A DNA stretch of 64,000 bases from Paenisporosarcina sp. FSL H8-0542. GTDB lineage: Bacteria > Bacillota > Bacilli > Bacillales_A > Planococcaceae. Shown in pieces: positions 7,328-17,167 of the stretch (position 1 is its first letter; every line of letters starts with the position of its first letter). The notes below the pieces were generated by a model. It saw nothing but the letters and a program-made list of their open reading frames with translations, was not told where the DNA came from and did no database searches. Where the stretch lies: assembly GCF_038632915.1 (NCBI RefSeq), contig NZ_CP152050.1:2201001-2265000 (forward strand), read 5' to 3'. Position numbers and translations under genes: made by a program.

Positions 7328-8554
7328 TTAGTCTTTTGGTGTAATGATTGAGATGGCTGGTTGAATGGTAAAAATATCCGTTACGAGTTTCTGTACTTGA
7401 TGGATATGCACTTCATCAATCGACTCCAATACTTCATCATACGTTTTATGTTCATTGAAAATTAATTCATTTTTCCCATTGCGATTCATTCGAGCGTTCG
7501 TGCTCTCTAAACCGAGCATTAAATTTCCTTTTAATTGCTCTTTTGCATTGTTCACTTCTGTATCGGTAACCCCTTCATCCACCACTTTTTGAATGGTTTC
7601 ATAAATGGTTTCTTGGAGTTTCTGCAATTGATTGCTGGAAGTGCCTCCATAAATAGCAACGGATCCTGCATCTTCATATGAAGAATGATACGAATAGATG
7701 GAGTAGGCCAACGCTTTTTCTTCACGGACTTCCTGGAACAATCGAGAAGACATATTTCCACCCAAAATATTATTCAATACAACAAGATCATAAATATGCT
7801 TATCTTTCACGCTTAGTCCAGGATAGCCAAGACATATATGCCCTTGTTCCGTTTCGCGTGATTTACGTGATTCACCCGGTTGGAAAACTGGTGTGTCAAA
7901 CGATGGACGAGCAGACATTGCAGTACTTGATCTGAATTGGCCGAATAAGGAATCAGTGTAATCGATCAAGCCATCCGGAATATTCCCCGCGATAGAAATC
8001 ACAATATGTTCAGGTCGATAATGATGATCCATAAATTGATGGATGGAATCTTTGTTGAACGTTTCGAGTGATTCTTTAGTTCCCAAAATCGATGCACCTA
8101 GCGTCTGGTTCGGATACATCACATTCCATAATTGTTCATGGACATCATCATCAGGTGTATCTTCTACCATCAGTATTTCTTCCAATACCACTTGGCGTTC
8201 TTTCTCTAATTCCTGTTCATCAAACTGAGAATGGAAAAACATATCTGCCAATACCGAGATGGCATGCTTCGCATGATGGTCTAATACTTTTGCATAATAG
8301 CAGGTTTGTTCTTTTGATGTAAATGCATTGACATGACCACCAATACGATCGAACTCTTCAGCAATCTGACGAGCAGACCGAGTAGCAGTTCCTTTAAAAA
8401 GCATATGTTCGATAAAATGAGTTAAGCCATTTTCTTCAGGTTTTTCATGTCTAGATCCAACATCAACCCATACTCCGACAGCAACTGATCGGACATGTGG
8501 GATGTGTTCATAGACAATACGCACACCGTTTTGACTTGTTCTTTTTTGTAACAC
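7328..8554 (-). CDS. mlpA: M16 family zinc peptidase (MlpA/YmxG)
   Basis: A 408-residue M16 peptidase of the mitochondrial-processing-peptidase type. The inverted zinc motif HFIEH lies at residues 46-50 and two M16 domains are recognisable by length. The start chosen is GTG at 8554, eight bases after GGGGG, giving (M)LQKRTSQNGVRIVYE. In B. subtilis MlpA lies between pnpA and the sporulation genes and has been linked to control of extracellular protease levels. The gene ylxY, which separates pnp and mlpA in B. subtilis, is absent here. The gene has its own terminator. Confidence 0.92.
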   Translation of the reverse strand: MLQKRTSQNGVRIVYEHIPHVRSVAVGVWVDVGSRHEKPEENGLTHFIEHMLFKGTATRSARQIAEEFDRIGGHVNAFTSKEQTCYYAKVLDHHAKHAISVLADMFFHSQFDEQELEKERQVVLEEILMVEDTPDDDVHEQLWNVMYPNQTLGASILGTKESLETFNKDSIHQFMDHHYRPEHIVISIAGNIPDGLIDYTDSLFGQFRSSTAMSARPSFDTPVFQPGESRKSRETEQGHICLGYPGLSVKDKHIYDLVVLNNILGGNMSSRLFQEVREEKALAYSIYSYHSSYEDAGSVAIYGGTSSNQLQKLQETIYETIQKVVDEGVTDTEVNNAKEQLKGNLMLGLESTNARMNRNGKNELIFNEHKTYDEVLESIDEVHIHQVQKLVTDIFTIQPAISIITPKD

Positions 8555-8576
8555 ACTAAAAGCCCCCAAACTTTAG

Positions 8577-8613
8577 AAAAAAGGTTGCCATACACTGATT
8601 GGCAACCTTTTTT
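8577..8613 (-). terminator. Rho-independent terminator of pnp
   Basis: A perfect stem (AAGGTTGCCA/TGGCAACCTT) followed by a T-run on the minus strand, in the 178-nt gap between pnp and mlpA. The flanking As and Ts make it usable in both directions. Confidence 0.85.
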
Positions 8614-8732
8614 CTTTGTTTACTATTAAGAAAGAATAAACTTTTTTTCAGTTGTTTTCTTTTTTCAAGTTTAGCTATATCTAAGCTCCAAACGCCTGTC
8701 AGGATTACGTGACGTTTCTCGCTTTTCTTATA

Positions 8733-10850
8733 TTATGCTTGCTCTTTTTCTGCCGCTTCTTTTTCTTCTTTTACGACAATTTTACGCGACAAGTTCACGC
8801 GACCTTGGTTATCAATTTCAATAACTTTGACGAACATTTCATCACCAAGTTTTAAAACATCTTCAACTGCTTTCGTACGTTCTTCCTGGATTTCTGAAAT
8901 ATGAAGTAGTCCATCTTTACCAGGGAAGATTTCTAGGAATGCACCGAATTTTTCAATACGTTTCACTTTAGCCATATAGTATTCACCAACAGCTGCTTCG
9001 CGCACGATATTTTCAATGATTTCTTTTGCACGTGCATTCATTTCTTGGTCAATTGAAGAAATGTAAATCGTACCATCTTGCTCTGTATCGATTTTCACGC
9101 CAGTTTCATCGATGATTTTGTTGATTTGCTTACCACCCGGTCCAATAACGTCACGGATCTTATCAGGATTGATTTTAATCATGATAATTTTCGGAGCATA
9201 TTGAGACAAATTCGTGCGTGGTTCAGAAATTGTTGCCATCATGCTATCTAAAATATGCATACGGCCGATTTTTGCTTGTGTCAAAGCCTCTTCTAAAATG
9301 CTGCGAGACAAGCCATCAATCTTAATATCCATTTGAAGTGCCGTAACACCTTTAGCAGTACCGGCTACTTTGAAGTCCATATCACCTAAGTGATCTTCCA
9401 TTCCTTGAATATCCGAAAGAACAGAATAATGCTCACCGCGCTTGATCAGACCCATAGCAATACCTGCAACTGGTGCTTTAATTGGAACACCCGCATCCAT
9501 CATGGCAAGAGTTGATGCACAAATACTTGCTTGAGAAGTAGAACCGTTTGATTCCAATACCTCAGAAACTAAACGAATTGTGTATGGGAAATCTTTTTCA
9601 TCAGGAATAACAGCAACAAGTGCACGCTCACCTAAAGCACCATGACCGATTTCGCGACGACCTGGTCCACGGATAGGTCCTGTTTCCCCAACACTGAATT
9701 GTGGGAAATTATAATGATGCATGAAACGTTTCGATTCTTCGATTCCTAAACCGTCGATGATTTGAACATCGCCTAATGCACCTAAAGTAGCAATACTAAG
9801 TGCTTGCGTTTGCCCACGAGTAAACAATCCAGAACCATGAGTACGAGGCAAAATCCCTGTCTCAGATGATAATGGACGGATCTCATCTAATTTACGGCCA
9901 TCAGGACGAACTTTATCTTCTGTAATTAAACGGCGAACTTCTTCTTTCACCATTTTATCTAAAATTTGGCGAACTTGTTTTAGTGTTGCTTCATCAGCTT
10001 CACGTTCAACGTAGATCGCTACAACTTCTTCTTTAACTTCAGTGATTGCTAATTCGCGAGCATGTTTTTCATACACTTGAATGGCACTGTTTAATTTTGT
10101 TTCGCACATTTCACTAATTTCGGCAGAAAGTTCAGCATCAAGCTCGTAAAGTTTGATGTCTGTTTTCTCTTTACCCATAACCGCGACTACTTCTTCTTGG
10201 AACGCGATTAATTTTTTGATTTCTTCATGACCGAACATAATCGCTTCCAACATTACTTCCTCAGGAACTTCAAGTGCCCCTGCCTCAACCATGTTGATTG
10301 CCTCTTTTGTACCAGCAACAATTAAATCAATTGTACTAACTGCCAATTGTGCTTGATTAGGGTTAATGATAAATTGACCCTCAATCAATCCTACTTGTAC
10401 GCCTGCAATCGGGCCATCGAAAGGAATATCAGAAACAGATAATGCTAAAGAAGATCCTAACATCGCAGCCATTTCAGTCGTGCAATCTTGATCTTTAGAC
10501 ATAACGATTGAAATAACTTGAACTTCATTACGGAATCCATCAGGGAATAACGGACGGATTGGACGGTCAATTAGGCGACTCGTCAATACTGCGTTTTCTG
10601 ATGGGCGTCCTTCACGTTTAATGAAACCACCTGGAATTTTCCCTGCTGCGTAAAGACGCTCTTCATAGTTACATGTAAGTGGGAAGAAATCTAATGGCTT
10701 AGGATGTTTTGAAGCAGTAGCTGTTGAAAGAACTGTAGAATCTCCGTAACGGACCATAACAGCACCGTTAGCTTGTTTTGCATATTTGCCTACTTCTACT
10801 TGCAATGGACGACCTGCCCATTCGAAATTAAAAATTTGTTTTTCTGTCAT
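8733..10850 (-). CDS. pnp: Polyribonucleotide nucleotidyltransferase (PNPase)
   Basis: A 705-residue phosphorolytic 3'-5' exoribonuclease of the RNA degradosome. It has two RNase PH-like domains, a KH domain ([10 protein letters not shown] segment) and a C-terminal S1 domain ([20 protein letters not shown]), ending in a charged tail. The ATG at 10850 was chosen because GAGGAG lies eight bases before it and [14 protein letters not shown] is the usual N terminus; the frame is open 18 codons further. It follows rpsO, as in most bacteria. The 186-nt gap after rpsO contains that gene's terminator. Confidence 0.96.
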   Translation of the reverse strand: MTEKQIFNFEWAGRPLQVEVGKYAKQANGAVMVRYGDSTVLSTATASKHPKPLDFFPLTCNYEERLYAAGKIPGGFIKREGRPSENAVLTSRLIDRPIRPLFPDGFRNEVQVISIVMSKDQDCTTEMAAMLGSSLALSVSDIPFDGPIAGVQVGLIEGQFIINPNQAQLAVSTIDLIVAGTKEAINMVEAGALEVPEEVMLEAIMFGHEEIKKLIAFQEEVVAVMGKEKTDIKLYELDAELSAEISEMCETKLNSAIQVYEKHARELAITEVKEEVVAIYVEREADEATLKQVRQILDKMVKEEVRRLITEDKVRPDGRKLDEIRPLSSETGILPRTHGSGLFTRGQTQALSIATLGALGDVQIIDGLGIEESKRFMHHYNFPQFSVGETGPIRGPGRREIGHGALGERALVAVIPDEKDFPYTIRLVSEVLESNGSTSQASICASTLAMMDAGVPIKAPVAGIAMGLIKRGEHYSVLSDIQGMEDHLGDMDFKVAGTAKGVTALQMDIKIDGLSRSILEEALTQAKIGRMHILDSMMATISEPRTNLSQYAPKIIMIKINPDKIRDVIGPGGKQINKIIDETGVKIDTEQDGTIYISSIDQEMNARAKEIIENIVREAAVGEYYMAKVKRIEKFGAFLEIFPGKDGLLHISEIQEERTKAVEDVLKLGDEMFVKVIEIDNQGRVNLSRKIVVKEEKEAAEKEQA

Positions 10851-10995
10851 TGAATGAACTCCTCTCGTACTAAAAATCCTATTAAATTTAGTTGTATGTA
10901 TCATTAGTAGTGTATCAAAAAAGCGTTTATCATGCGATAAATTATAAAATTGTCATTGAGAGTTGGTTCTATACAAAGAAATCTTTTTGAACATA

Positions 10996-11022
10996 AAGAA
11001 AAAGCGGGACGAATCCCGCTTT
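10996..11022 (-). terminator. Rho-independent terminator of rpsO
   Basis: A 9-bp perfect stem (AAAGCGGGA/TCCCGCTTT, loop CGAA on the plus strand) followed by TTCTTT on the minus strand, 14 nt after the rpsO stop codon. Confidence 0.85.
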
Positions 11023-11036
11023 CACTAAAATGCATC

Positions 11037-11306
11037 TTATCGACGTAAACCAAGTTTAGCGATCAAGTCACGGTAACGTGATACTTCGTTTTCACGTAAG
11101 TATTTTAACAAGTTACGACGACGTCCTACCATTTTGAATAGGCCACGACGTGAGTGGTGATCTTTCTTGTGTGTACGCAAATGCTCGTTCAAGTTATTAA
11201 TCTCTTCTGTTAACACAGCGATTTGAATGTCTGCAGAACCAGTGTCGCTTTCATGAGTACGATACTCAGCGATAAGTTCATTTTTACGTTCTTGTGTAAT
11301 TGCCAT
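11037..11306 (-). CDS. rpsO: 30S ribosomal protein S15
   Basis: An 89-residue S15, the normal length. It is a primary binder of the central domain of 16S rRNA. The sequence [18 protein letters not shown] and the C-terminal [21 protein letters not shown] are characteristic. The ATG at 11306 has TTGGAGGTGA upstream; the open frame before it is the leader. It has its own promoter, a leader of about 100 nt and its own terminator, so it is a single-gene unit before pnp. Confidence 0.97.
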   Translation of the reverse strand: MAITQERKNELIAEYRTHESDTGSADIQIAVLTEEINNLNEHLRTHKKDHHSRRGLFKMVGRRRNLLKYLRENEVSRYRDLIAKLGLRR

Positions 11307-11402
11307 CCGGTTCACCTCCAATACTCTCATAATATCCCCAATTACCGAGCAAGCGTTGGTGAATCGCCTTGCCAAGCAACGGTTAAGCATATCTCTATGC
11401 AC
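11307..11402 (-). promoter_or_regulatory. Candidate S15 (rpsO) autoregulatory leader
   Basis: About 96 nt lie between the predicted transcription start and the rpsO start codon. On the minus strand they contain AACCGTTGCTTGGCAAGGCG and CACCAACGCTTGCTCGG, which can pair with each other around GCTTGGC and form a branched structure. S15 leaders that bind S15 are known in several Firmicutes. The match to a defined leader class was not tested. Confidence 0.4.
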
Positions 11403-11408
11403 TTAAAA

Positions 11409-11437
11409 ATAGTAGCACAGTTTAGATGGATATGCAA
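11409..11437 (-). promoter_or_regulatory. Sigma-A promoter of rpsO
   Basis: Minus strand: TTGCAT (11432-11437), 17-bp spacer, TACTAT (11409-11414) preceded by TGC, an extended -10. It lies just past the end of ribF. Confidence 0.7.
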
Positions 11438-11440
11438 CTG

Positions 11441-12391
11441 TTACTTCAACTCTTGAAAAAACGAAATGGCCGTTTGTTTATCCTTTTCAATTTGTTGTTT
11501 CAAGGAGTCGATACCATCAAATTTGCGTTCATCCCGGATATGATGATACCAATCCAAGGATACTTCTTCTCCATAGATGTTCTTATCAAAATTAAACAAA
11601 TGGACTTCAATCGTTAATTTTTTTTCATCCGGGTTTTTAAAAGTCGGTTTATATCCTACATTACAAACGCCATCCACCCATTCGTCTTGAATGAACATGC
11701 GCACGGCGTAAACACCCGTTGCTGGAATGTACGACCCTTCTTTTGCCTGTATATTCGCTGTTGGAAAACCGATTGTACGACCTCGTTTATCCCCATGAAC
11801 AACGACACCTGGAATTTGGAATGGTCTGCCAAGTAATTCATGGACTTTTTCCATATCTCCCTCGGTCAAGGCTTGGCGAATTCGTGTGGAACTGATTTTT
11901 TCCTGTTCATCCGATTTTTTCTCCACAACCGAAACGTCAAAATCATCATTCGCCAATTGAGTCATCACATTCATATCACCTTTTCCGAATGCACCGAATG
12001 TAAAATCAAAACCTGCGGTGACGTGTTTTATATGCAATTGACGAATGAACGTTTGAACGAATTTTTCTGGAGTCAGCTGAGCGAAATCTGAAGTGAAACG
12101 AACAACGAATGCTGTATCGACCCCCATGGATTCAAGCAATTCCATTTTTTGATCCAAGGGCGTTATATAAAATACTTTCTCATTACGCTTACCTAGAACA
12201 ATGGAAGGATGCGGGTCGAACGTCATGACCGCTAATTTAAGTCCCCGTTCAGTTGCGATTTTCTGAGCATGTCCAATCACTTCTCGATGACCTAAATGAA
12301 CGCCATCAAAAAAGCCAATCGCTAAAGAAAAAGGACCAGATATTACTGAATCATTGAGGTGATGTGGATATGATAAGTGCACAATGTTCAT
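11441..12391 (-). CDS. ribF: Bifunctional riboflavin kinase/FAD synthetase
   Basis: A 316-residue enzyme that phosphorylates riboflavin to FMN and adenylylates FMN to FAD. The N-terminal nucleotidyltransferase motif is GFFDGVHLGHREVIGHA (His32 and His35 of the HxGH motif); the C-terminal flavokinase motif is KRGRTIGFPTANIQ near residue 200. Its start overlaps the truB stop by four bases, so the two are coupled. The B. subtilis counterpart is called ribC. Confidence 0.95.
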   Translation of the reverse strand: MNIVHLSYPHHLNDSVISGPFSLAIGFFDGVHLGHREVIGHAQKIATERGLKLAVMTFDPHPSIVLGKRNEKVFYITPLDQKMELLESMGVDTAFVVRFTSDFAQLTPEKFVQTFIRQLHIKHVTAGFDFTFGAFGKGDMNVMTQLANDDFDVSVVEKKSDEQEKISSTRIRQALTEGDMEKVHELLGRPFQIPGVVVHGDKRGRTIGFPTANIQAKEGSYIPATGVYAVRMFIQDEWVDGVCNVGYKPTFKNPDEKKLTIEVHLFNFDKNIYGEEVSLDWYHHIRDERKFDGIDSLKQQIEKDKQTAISFFQELK

Positions 12392-13314
12392 TCTGTATCT
12401 CCTCCTAATCGATTAAACATTTTTTCTGGTTTCATCTTGCCTTCTTTGGTCGGATGGTTGACATAAACAGCAACAGCCTTTTCCTCCACGGTAAAGACAA
12501 TACGGTCATGATTCTTCAGTGCATCAATGGCATCCAATACCTGACCATTCTGAACCGATTTCATCAAAAACGGTGGTACTTCAAATTTCGGCATATCTTG
12601 AAGTGCATAATCCAAGTCATACAATTTCTCAGTCAATATGTTATTTTCGACCAGTTCCTGTACTTGATTCAGCGTCAGACAATCTTCAGCGGTGAATGTA
12701 CCAGAAGCCGTGCGAACTAGTTTTGACATATGTGCTGGATAGCCTAGTTTTTCACCGATTTGTACAGCCAGCGTTCGTATATACGTACCTTTGCTGCATG
12801 ATACGCGAATATTGAAGGTAACAAGTTCTCCAGAAAAAATATCCTCTTCACTAAGCAGAGATAGTTCATAAATCTTTACTTGTCTGCTAGGTCGTTCAAC
12901 GGATTGGCCGGCTCTAGCATATTCATATAGTTTCTTTCCATTCACTTTTACTGCCGAGTACATCGGTGGCGTTTGCTCAATCGTACCAGTCAAGGAAAGT
13001 AAAGAATCAAGGATTTGCTGTCGTGAGAAATGCTTGTTGGATTCATCCGCCTCTACCACTTCACCGTCTGCATCCTCTGTGGTTGTTGCAGTACCAATTG
13101 TCACTTCTGCTTCGTATATTTTCCCTGCATTTGTTAGATACTCCGCTACTTTGGTTGATTCCCCTAAACAAATGGGCAAGACTCCTTCCACACTTGGATC
13201 GAGAGTTCCTGTATGACCGATGCGTTTCATTTTTAAAATTTTTCGTAACTTAAAGACGCAATCGTGTGACGTCATCCCTTGTTCTTTCCATAGCGGAAGA
13301 ATGCCGTTTTGCAT
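12388..13314 (-). CDS. truB: tRNA pseudouridine(55) synthase
   Basis: A 308-residue TruB, which makes pseudouridine 55 in the T-arm of tRNAs. The catalytic aspartate is in HTGTLDPSVEGVLP (Asp39). A C-terminal PUA-like extension follows (from about residue 235). It lies downstream of rbfA, separated by a terminator, and overlaps ribF. Confidence 0.95.
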   Translation of the reverse strand: MQNGILPLWKEQGMTSHDCVFKLRKILKMKRIGHTGTLDPSVEGVLPICLGESTKVAEYLTNAGKIYEAEVTIGTATTTEDADGEVVEADESNKHFSRQQILDSLLSLTGTIEQTPPMYSAVKVNGKKLYEYARAGQSVERPSRQVKIYELSLLSEEDIFSGELVTFNIRVSCSKGTYIRTLAVQIGEKLGYPAHMSKLVRTASGTFTAEDCLTLNQVQELVENNILTEKLYDLDYALQDMPKFEVPPFLMKSVQNGQVLDAIDALKNHDRIVFTVEEKAVAVYVNHPTKEGKMKPEKMFNRLGGDTE

Positions 13315-13345
13315 TCGTTCCCACTCCTTTAATTATGTAATTTAG

Positions 13346-13374
13346 AAAAAGCCTGCTTATAAAAAGCAGACTTC
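13346..13374 (-). terminator. Intrinsic terminator after rbfA
   Basis: Minus strand: AAGTCTGCTT paired with AAGCAGGCTT (one G-U), then TTTTTC. It lies seven nt after the rbfA stop codon and inside the otherwise continuous rimP-to-ribF cluster, so it may act as a partial terminator before truB. Confidence 0.75.
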
Positions 13375-13380
13375 TTTTTG

Positions 13381-13737
13381 TTACTCAGTTTCTTCAGTTG
13401 TATCATTAATCTGTTTAAGTAAAGTGTCAATTTTGTTTCCGTAAGCAGATGACTCGTCAAATTCAAACATAAGTTCAGGTGTCTTACGTAATCGAATTCG
13501 TTGGCCAATTTCAGTACGGATAAATCCTTTAGCTTTAGCTAAACCTTTTAATGTTTCTTGACGTTTTCTATCGTCACCTAGAACAGTAATATAGACCGTC
13601 GCTTGTTGTAAATCACCAGTAACTTCTACATCAGTTACAGTGACAAACCCAATGCGGGGATCCTTAAGTCTACGAGCAATAATTTCGCCTAATTCTTTCT
13701 TCATTTGTTCTGCTACTCGATTTGAGCGATTCGCCAT
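13381..13737 (-). CDS. rbfA: 30S ribosome-binding factor A
   Basis: A 118-residue KH-type protein that assists late 16S rRNA maturation and cold adaptation. [16 protein letters not shown] at the start and [17 protein letters not shown] near the end are typical. It follows ylxP by 22 nt in the nusA-infB operon and is followed by a terminator. Confidence 0.95.
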   Translation of the reverse strand: MANRSNRVAEQMKKELGEIIARRLKDPRIGFVTVTDVEVTGDLQQATVYITVLGDDRKRQETLKGLAKAKGFIRTEIGQRIRLRKTPELMFEFDESSAYGNKIDTLLKQINDTTEETE

Positions 13738-13759
13738 GATGGCTTCACCTCTGTTCTAT

Positions 13760-14038
13760 CTATAAATGTTCACGGATGGTTTCCGTTCGTTCCCATTCTG
13801 GATTTGACTCCAAGTAATGTATGGCGTGGGTCAACTCACGGTCGCTTGCATCAATTGATGAAGCTACACAAACAATCGCAATACGCGTTCTTTGCCATTT
13901 ATCTTGATGATCTACTTCAGAAATAGATACGTTAAACTTTTGCTTCGTTCGAGTAAGCATGCGCTGTAGAACAGCGCGCTTCTCTTTTAACGAGTGCGAC
14001 GTCGGAATGATGAACTCGCATTCCGCGTAGGCAATCAT
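13760..14038 (-). CDS. ylxP: YlxP family protein (DUF503)
   Basis: A 92-residue DUF503 protein, always found between infB and rbfA in Firmicutes and implicated by context in ribosome assembly. It begins [25 protein letters not shown], the typical family start, and ends with an ESNPEW segment. It overlaps the infB stop by four bases. Confidence 0.9.
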   Translation of the reverse strand: MIAYAECEFIIPTSHSLKEKRAVLQRMLTRTKQKFNVSISEVDHQDKWQRTRIAIVCVASSIDASDRELTHAIHYLESNPEWERTETIREHL

Positions 14039-16548
14039 TTGCGTTTAATTTCTTCCATTACGAATGCTTCAATAATGTCGCCTTCTTTAACATCATTGTA
14101 GTTTTTCACAGTGATCCCACATTCATACCCACGAGCGACTTCTTTTACATCATCTTTGAAGCGTTTTAGTGACTCTAACTCACCTTCAAATACAACGATG
14201 CTGTCACGAATGACACGAACGCCACTATCTCGGCTGATTTTACCTTCTGTTACATAACTTCCGGCAATCGTACCGATTTTCGTAACTTTGAACGTTTCAC
14301 GAACTTCAGCCTGACCGATAATTTTTTCTTGGAATTCAGGATCAAGTAAGCCAGTCATTGCTGCTTCAATTTCCTCAATTACTTTATAAATTACACGGTG
14401 CAGACGAATGTCTACGCCTTCAGCCTCAGCTGCACGTTTTGCATTGGTATCAGGTCGTACGTTGAAACCAATAACAATTGCATTGGAAGCTGCAGCAAGT
14501 GAAATATCTGATTCAGTAATTGCACCAGCACCAGTATGGATGATGCGAACATTAACGCCTTCAACGTCAAGCTTCATCAGAGATGCGGCCATTGCTTCAA
14601 CAGATCCTTGTACGTCTGCTTTCACAATCAGATTTAATTCTTTCATTTCACCTTGTTTCATTTGGTCAAATAAGTTATCAAGCGTCACACGTGTTTTTTC
14701 AGAGCGTTGAGCTTGAAGCGCAGTGGATGCACGTGATTCCCCTACTTGACGTGCTGTTTTCTCATCTTCGAATACTACAAAACGGTCACCAGCTTGAGGC
14801 ACATCATTCAATCCTGTAATTTCAACAGGTGTACTTGGACCTGCTTCTTTCACACGACGACCTAAATCATTGACCATTGCACGTACGCGACCGAAAGTAT
14901 GACCGACTACGATTGGGTCTCCAACTTTAAGCGTTCCATCTTGCACTAGAAGTGTAGCAACTGAACCGCGACCTTTATCAAGTTGAGCTTCAATTACTGT
15001 TCCAATTGCACGACGTTTAGAATCCGCTTTTAGTTCTGCAACTTCTGAAACTAATAAAACCATTTCAAGCAAGTTGTCAATTCCCTCACCTTTTAGTGCT
15101 GAGATTGGTGCGAAAATTGTATCGCCGCCCCATTCTTCAGATACTAAACCATGTTCAGTCAATTCTTGCATTACACGTTCAGGATTAGCAGATGGTTTAT
15201 CCATTTTATTCACAGCAACGATAATTGGCACTTCAGCCGCCTTGGCATGATTGATTGCTTCAATCGTTTGAGGCATTACACCGTCATCTGCTGCAACTAC
15301 TAAAATGGTAATATCGGTTACTTTGGCACCACGAGCACGCATTGTTGTGAAAGCCGCGTGACCAGGAGTATCCAGGAAAGTGATTTTCTTGCCGTTTTCA
15401 ACAACTTGGTATGCACCAATATGTTGTGTAATCCCGCCAGCTTCGCCAGCTGTAACTTTTGTATTACGGATAGAATCTAGAAGTGTTGTTTTACCATGGT
15501 CAACGTGACCCATAATTGTTACAACTGGTGGACGTTCTTTTTGAACGCCTTGTTCTTCTGCTTCACCTTCGAAATAGCCTTCTAAATCCGAAATATCAAC
15601 GCGGATTTCTTCTTCTACTTCAACACCATAATCGGTACAGATCAATTCAATTGCATCTTTATCCAATTCTTGGTTGATTGTTGCCATCACGCCAAGCAAG
15701 AATAATTTTTTGATAATTTCAGATGGCTCTCTGCCTAATTTTTTTGCCAGTTCAGCCACTGTCAATGATTCATAGAATGTGATTTTTTCAGGTAATTCTT
15801 TTTCTTTTCTTGGTACTGGAGGAGCAACAGGTTGACGGTTTTGTTTCCCTTTGTTTCTTCCAGCGCGATTACCAGTGCCTGGACGGTGATTTCCGCCGCC
15901 ACCTGGACGTCCACCAAATCCTGAACCTGCAGGACGGTTTTGTCCGAAGACTTTCTTTTCTTTTGATTGTGCACCTTGATCTTGTTTACGGCTGTCCCCT
16001 GTAGCAGTTGCTGCAGGTTTTTGCTTGTCACGAGAAGGTGTATTCGTCATCCCACGGCTTTGACCAGATGATGGTTTAGCTGGTGTACTTGGTTTATTTC
16101 CTTGATAACCACTTCCTGCAGGACGATCCCCTTGTGGACGATTTCCTTGATATCCACTACCTTGTGGGCGGCTGCCTTGTGAACCAGACCCTTGTGGACG
16201 ATTGCCTTGAGGACGGTCACTTTGTGGACGGTTGCCTTGAGAACCTGAACCCTGTGGACGGCTACCTTGTGAACCTGAACCCTGTGGGCGATTTCCTTGA
16301 TAACCAGAACTTTGGGGACGGCTGTTTTGAGAACCTGACCCCTGTGGACGATTGTTGCTTTGTGGTGCAGTTTTGGTAGCAGGAGCAGACGGTTTCTTGT
16401 AGACAGAGTCCAACTTCGAAACTGCGTCGCCTTCTAATGTCGACATATGATTCGTCACTTGTACGTTCAACTTACTTAATTGCTCAATAACTTCTTTACT
16501 CGTTTTATTTATTTGCTTTGCATATTCATGGACGCGTAATTTGGTCAT
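14035..16548 (-). CDS. infB: Translation initiation factor IF-2
   Basis: An 837-residue GTPase that brings initiator tRNA to the 30S subunit. It has a short IF2-N domain (residues 1-50), a disordered linker, a second IF2-N domain (about 253-305) and the GTPase with GHVDHGKT (347-354), DTPGH (393-397) and NKMD (447-450), followed by domains II-IV. The ATG at 16548 has GGGGGTGA upstream and gives the normal [10 protein letters not shown] start. Residues 61-150 of the linker are a near-perfect 10-residue repeat (consensus [10 protein letters not shown]), nine units long, matched by 30-bp repeats in the DNA. Confidence 0.97.
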   Translation of the reverse strand: MTKLRVHEYAKQINKTSKEVIEQLSKLNVQVTNHMSTLEGDAVSKLDSVYKKPSAPATKTAPQSNNRPQGSGSQNSRPQSSGYQGNRPQGSGSQGSRPQGSGSQGNRPQSDRPQGNRPQGSGSQGSRPQGSGYQGNRPQGDRPAGSGYQGNKPSTPAKPSSGQSRGMTNTPSRDKQKPAATATGDSRKQDQGAQSKEKKVFGQNRPAGSGFGGRPGGGGNHRPGTGNRAGRNKGKQNRQPVAPPVPRKEKELPEKITFYESLTVAELAKKLGREPSEIIKKLFLLGVMATINQELDKDAIELICTDYGVEVEEEIRVDISDLEGYFEGEAEEQGVQKERPPVVTIMGHVDHGKTTLLDSIRNTKVTAGEAGGITQHIGAYQVVENGKKITFLDTPGHAAFTTMRARGAKVTDITILVVAADDGVMPQTIEAINHAKAAEVPIIVAVNKMDKPSANPERVMQELTEHGLVSEEWGGDTIFAPISALKGEGIDNLLEMVLLVSEVAELKADSKRRAIGTVIEAQLDKGRGSVATLLVQDGTLKVGDPIVVGHTFGRVRAMVNDLGRRVKEAGPSTPVEITGLNDVPQAGDRFVVFEDEKTARQVGESRASTALQAQRSEKTRVTLDNLFDQMKQGEMKELNLIVKADVQGSVEAMAASLMKLDVEGVNVRIIHTGAGAITESDISLAAASNAIVIGFNVRPDTNAKRAAEAEGVDIRLHRVIYKVIEEIEAAMTGLLDPEFQEKIIGQAEVRETFKVTKIGTIAGSYVTEGKISRDSGVRVIRDSIVVFEGELESLKRFKDDVKEVARGYECGITVKNYNDVKEGDIIEAFVMEEIKRK
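16099..16368. repeat. 30-bp tandem repeats inside infB
   Basis: This stretch encodes IF-2 residues 61-150 as about nine decapeptides of the form [10 protein letters not shown]. The units are similar in DNA as well as protein (for example CCTTGTGGACG recurs at 30-bp spacing), so copy number may vary between strains through slippage. Confidence 0.85.
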
Positions 16549-16552
16549 TTGG

Positions 16553-16873
16553 TCACCCCCGGTTAAATTCGTTGAGAAGTCCGGACAGTTTTTTAGCGAA
16601 ACCGTCGTCAGTAATTGCGAGTACCACGCGGGCCTCTTTTCCTGTAGCATGTCCGAGATCAGAACGATCACCGAAAACATGTAACTCAACGTTGTATGTG
16701 TTGCATTTATCTTGAATTTTTTTCATCGTATTGTCTGATGCATCTGAAGAGATGATAACGAGTTTCGCACGGTTAGTACGAATATCTTTGACTACAAGCT
16801 CTTCTCCAGATATCAACATTCTTGCACGCACTGCCAGACCAATCAATTGTAAGATTCGTTGCTGTGTATTCAT
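16553..16873 (-). CDS. ylxQ: L7Ae-family RNA-binding protein YlxQ
   Basis: A 106-residue member of the L7Ae/L30e/Gadd45 superfamily (K-turn RNA-binding fold). The family pattern is seen in [19 protein letters not shown] and [14 protein letters not shown]. It lies four bases before infB and overlaps rnpM by four bases, so the three are tightly coupled. Its exact target RNA is not established. Confidence 0.92.
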   Translation of the reverse strand: MNTQQRILQLIGLAVRARMLISGEELVVKDIRTNRAKLVIISSDASDNTMKKIQDKCNTYNVELHVFGDRSDLGHATGKEARVVLAITDDGFAKKLSGLLNEFNRG

Positions 16874-17151
16874 ATAATTTGCTCTCTTTCAATCACAGTT
16901 AACAATTCTTCAAAAATGCTTTCTGGTATTTTTGCTTCCAATTGACTATCCAGCACTTTGCGTTTTTTAGCGATTTCTACTGCCTGCTTGGTTTTGGAGA
17001 CATACGCTCCACGACCAGACTTTTTGCCAGTTAGATCGACTGAAACTTCGCCTTCTTTTGATCGTACAACTCGAATCATTTCTTTTTTAGGAAACATTTC
17101 GCCTGTTGCCACGCATTTTCGTAAAGGTATTTTCTTTTGACTAGACATCAA
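16870..17151 (-). CDS. rnpM: RNase P modulator RnpM (YlxR, DUF448)
   Basis: A 93-residue DUF448 protein. The signature RKCVATGEMFPKKEMIRVVR and KSGRGAYVSK are both present. YlxR of B. subtilis is reported to bind and modulate RNase P RNA, hence RnpM. It lies 16 nt after nusA and overlaps ylxQ. Confidence 0.92.
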   Translation of the reverse strand: MMSSQKKIPLRKCVATGEMFPKKEMIRVVRSKEGEVSVDLTGKKSGRGAYVSKTKQAVEIAKKRKVLDSQLEAKIPESIFEELLTVIEREQII

Positions 17152-17167
17152 AATTCACCCTCTTCGC

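Noticed and set aside
16083-16379. Plus-strand 98-codon frame with repeats opposite infB
   Set aside because: It is the mirror of the IF-2 decapeptide repeat, not a gene.
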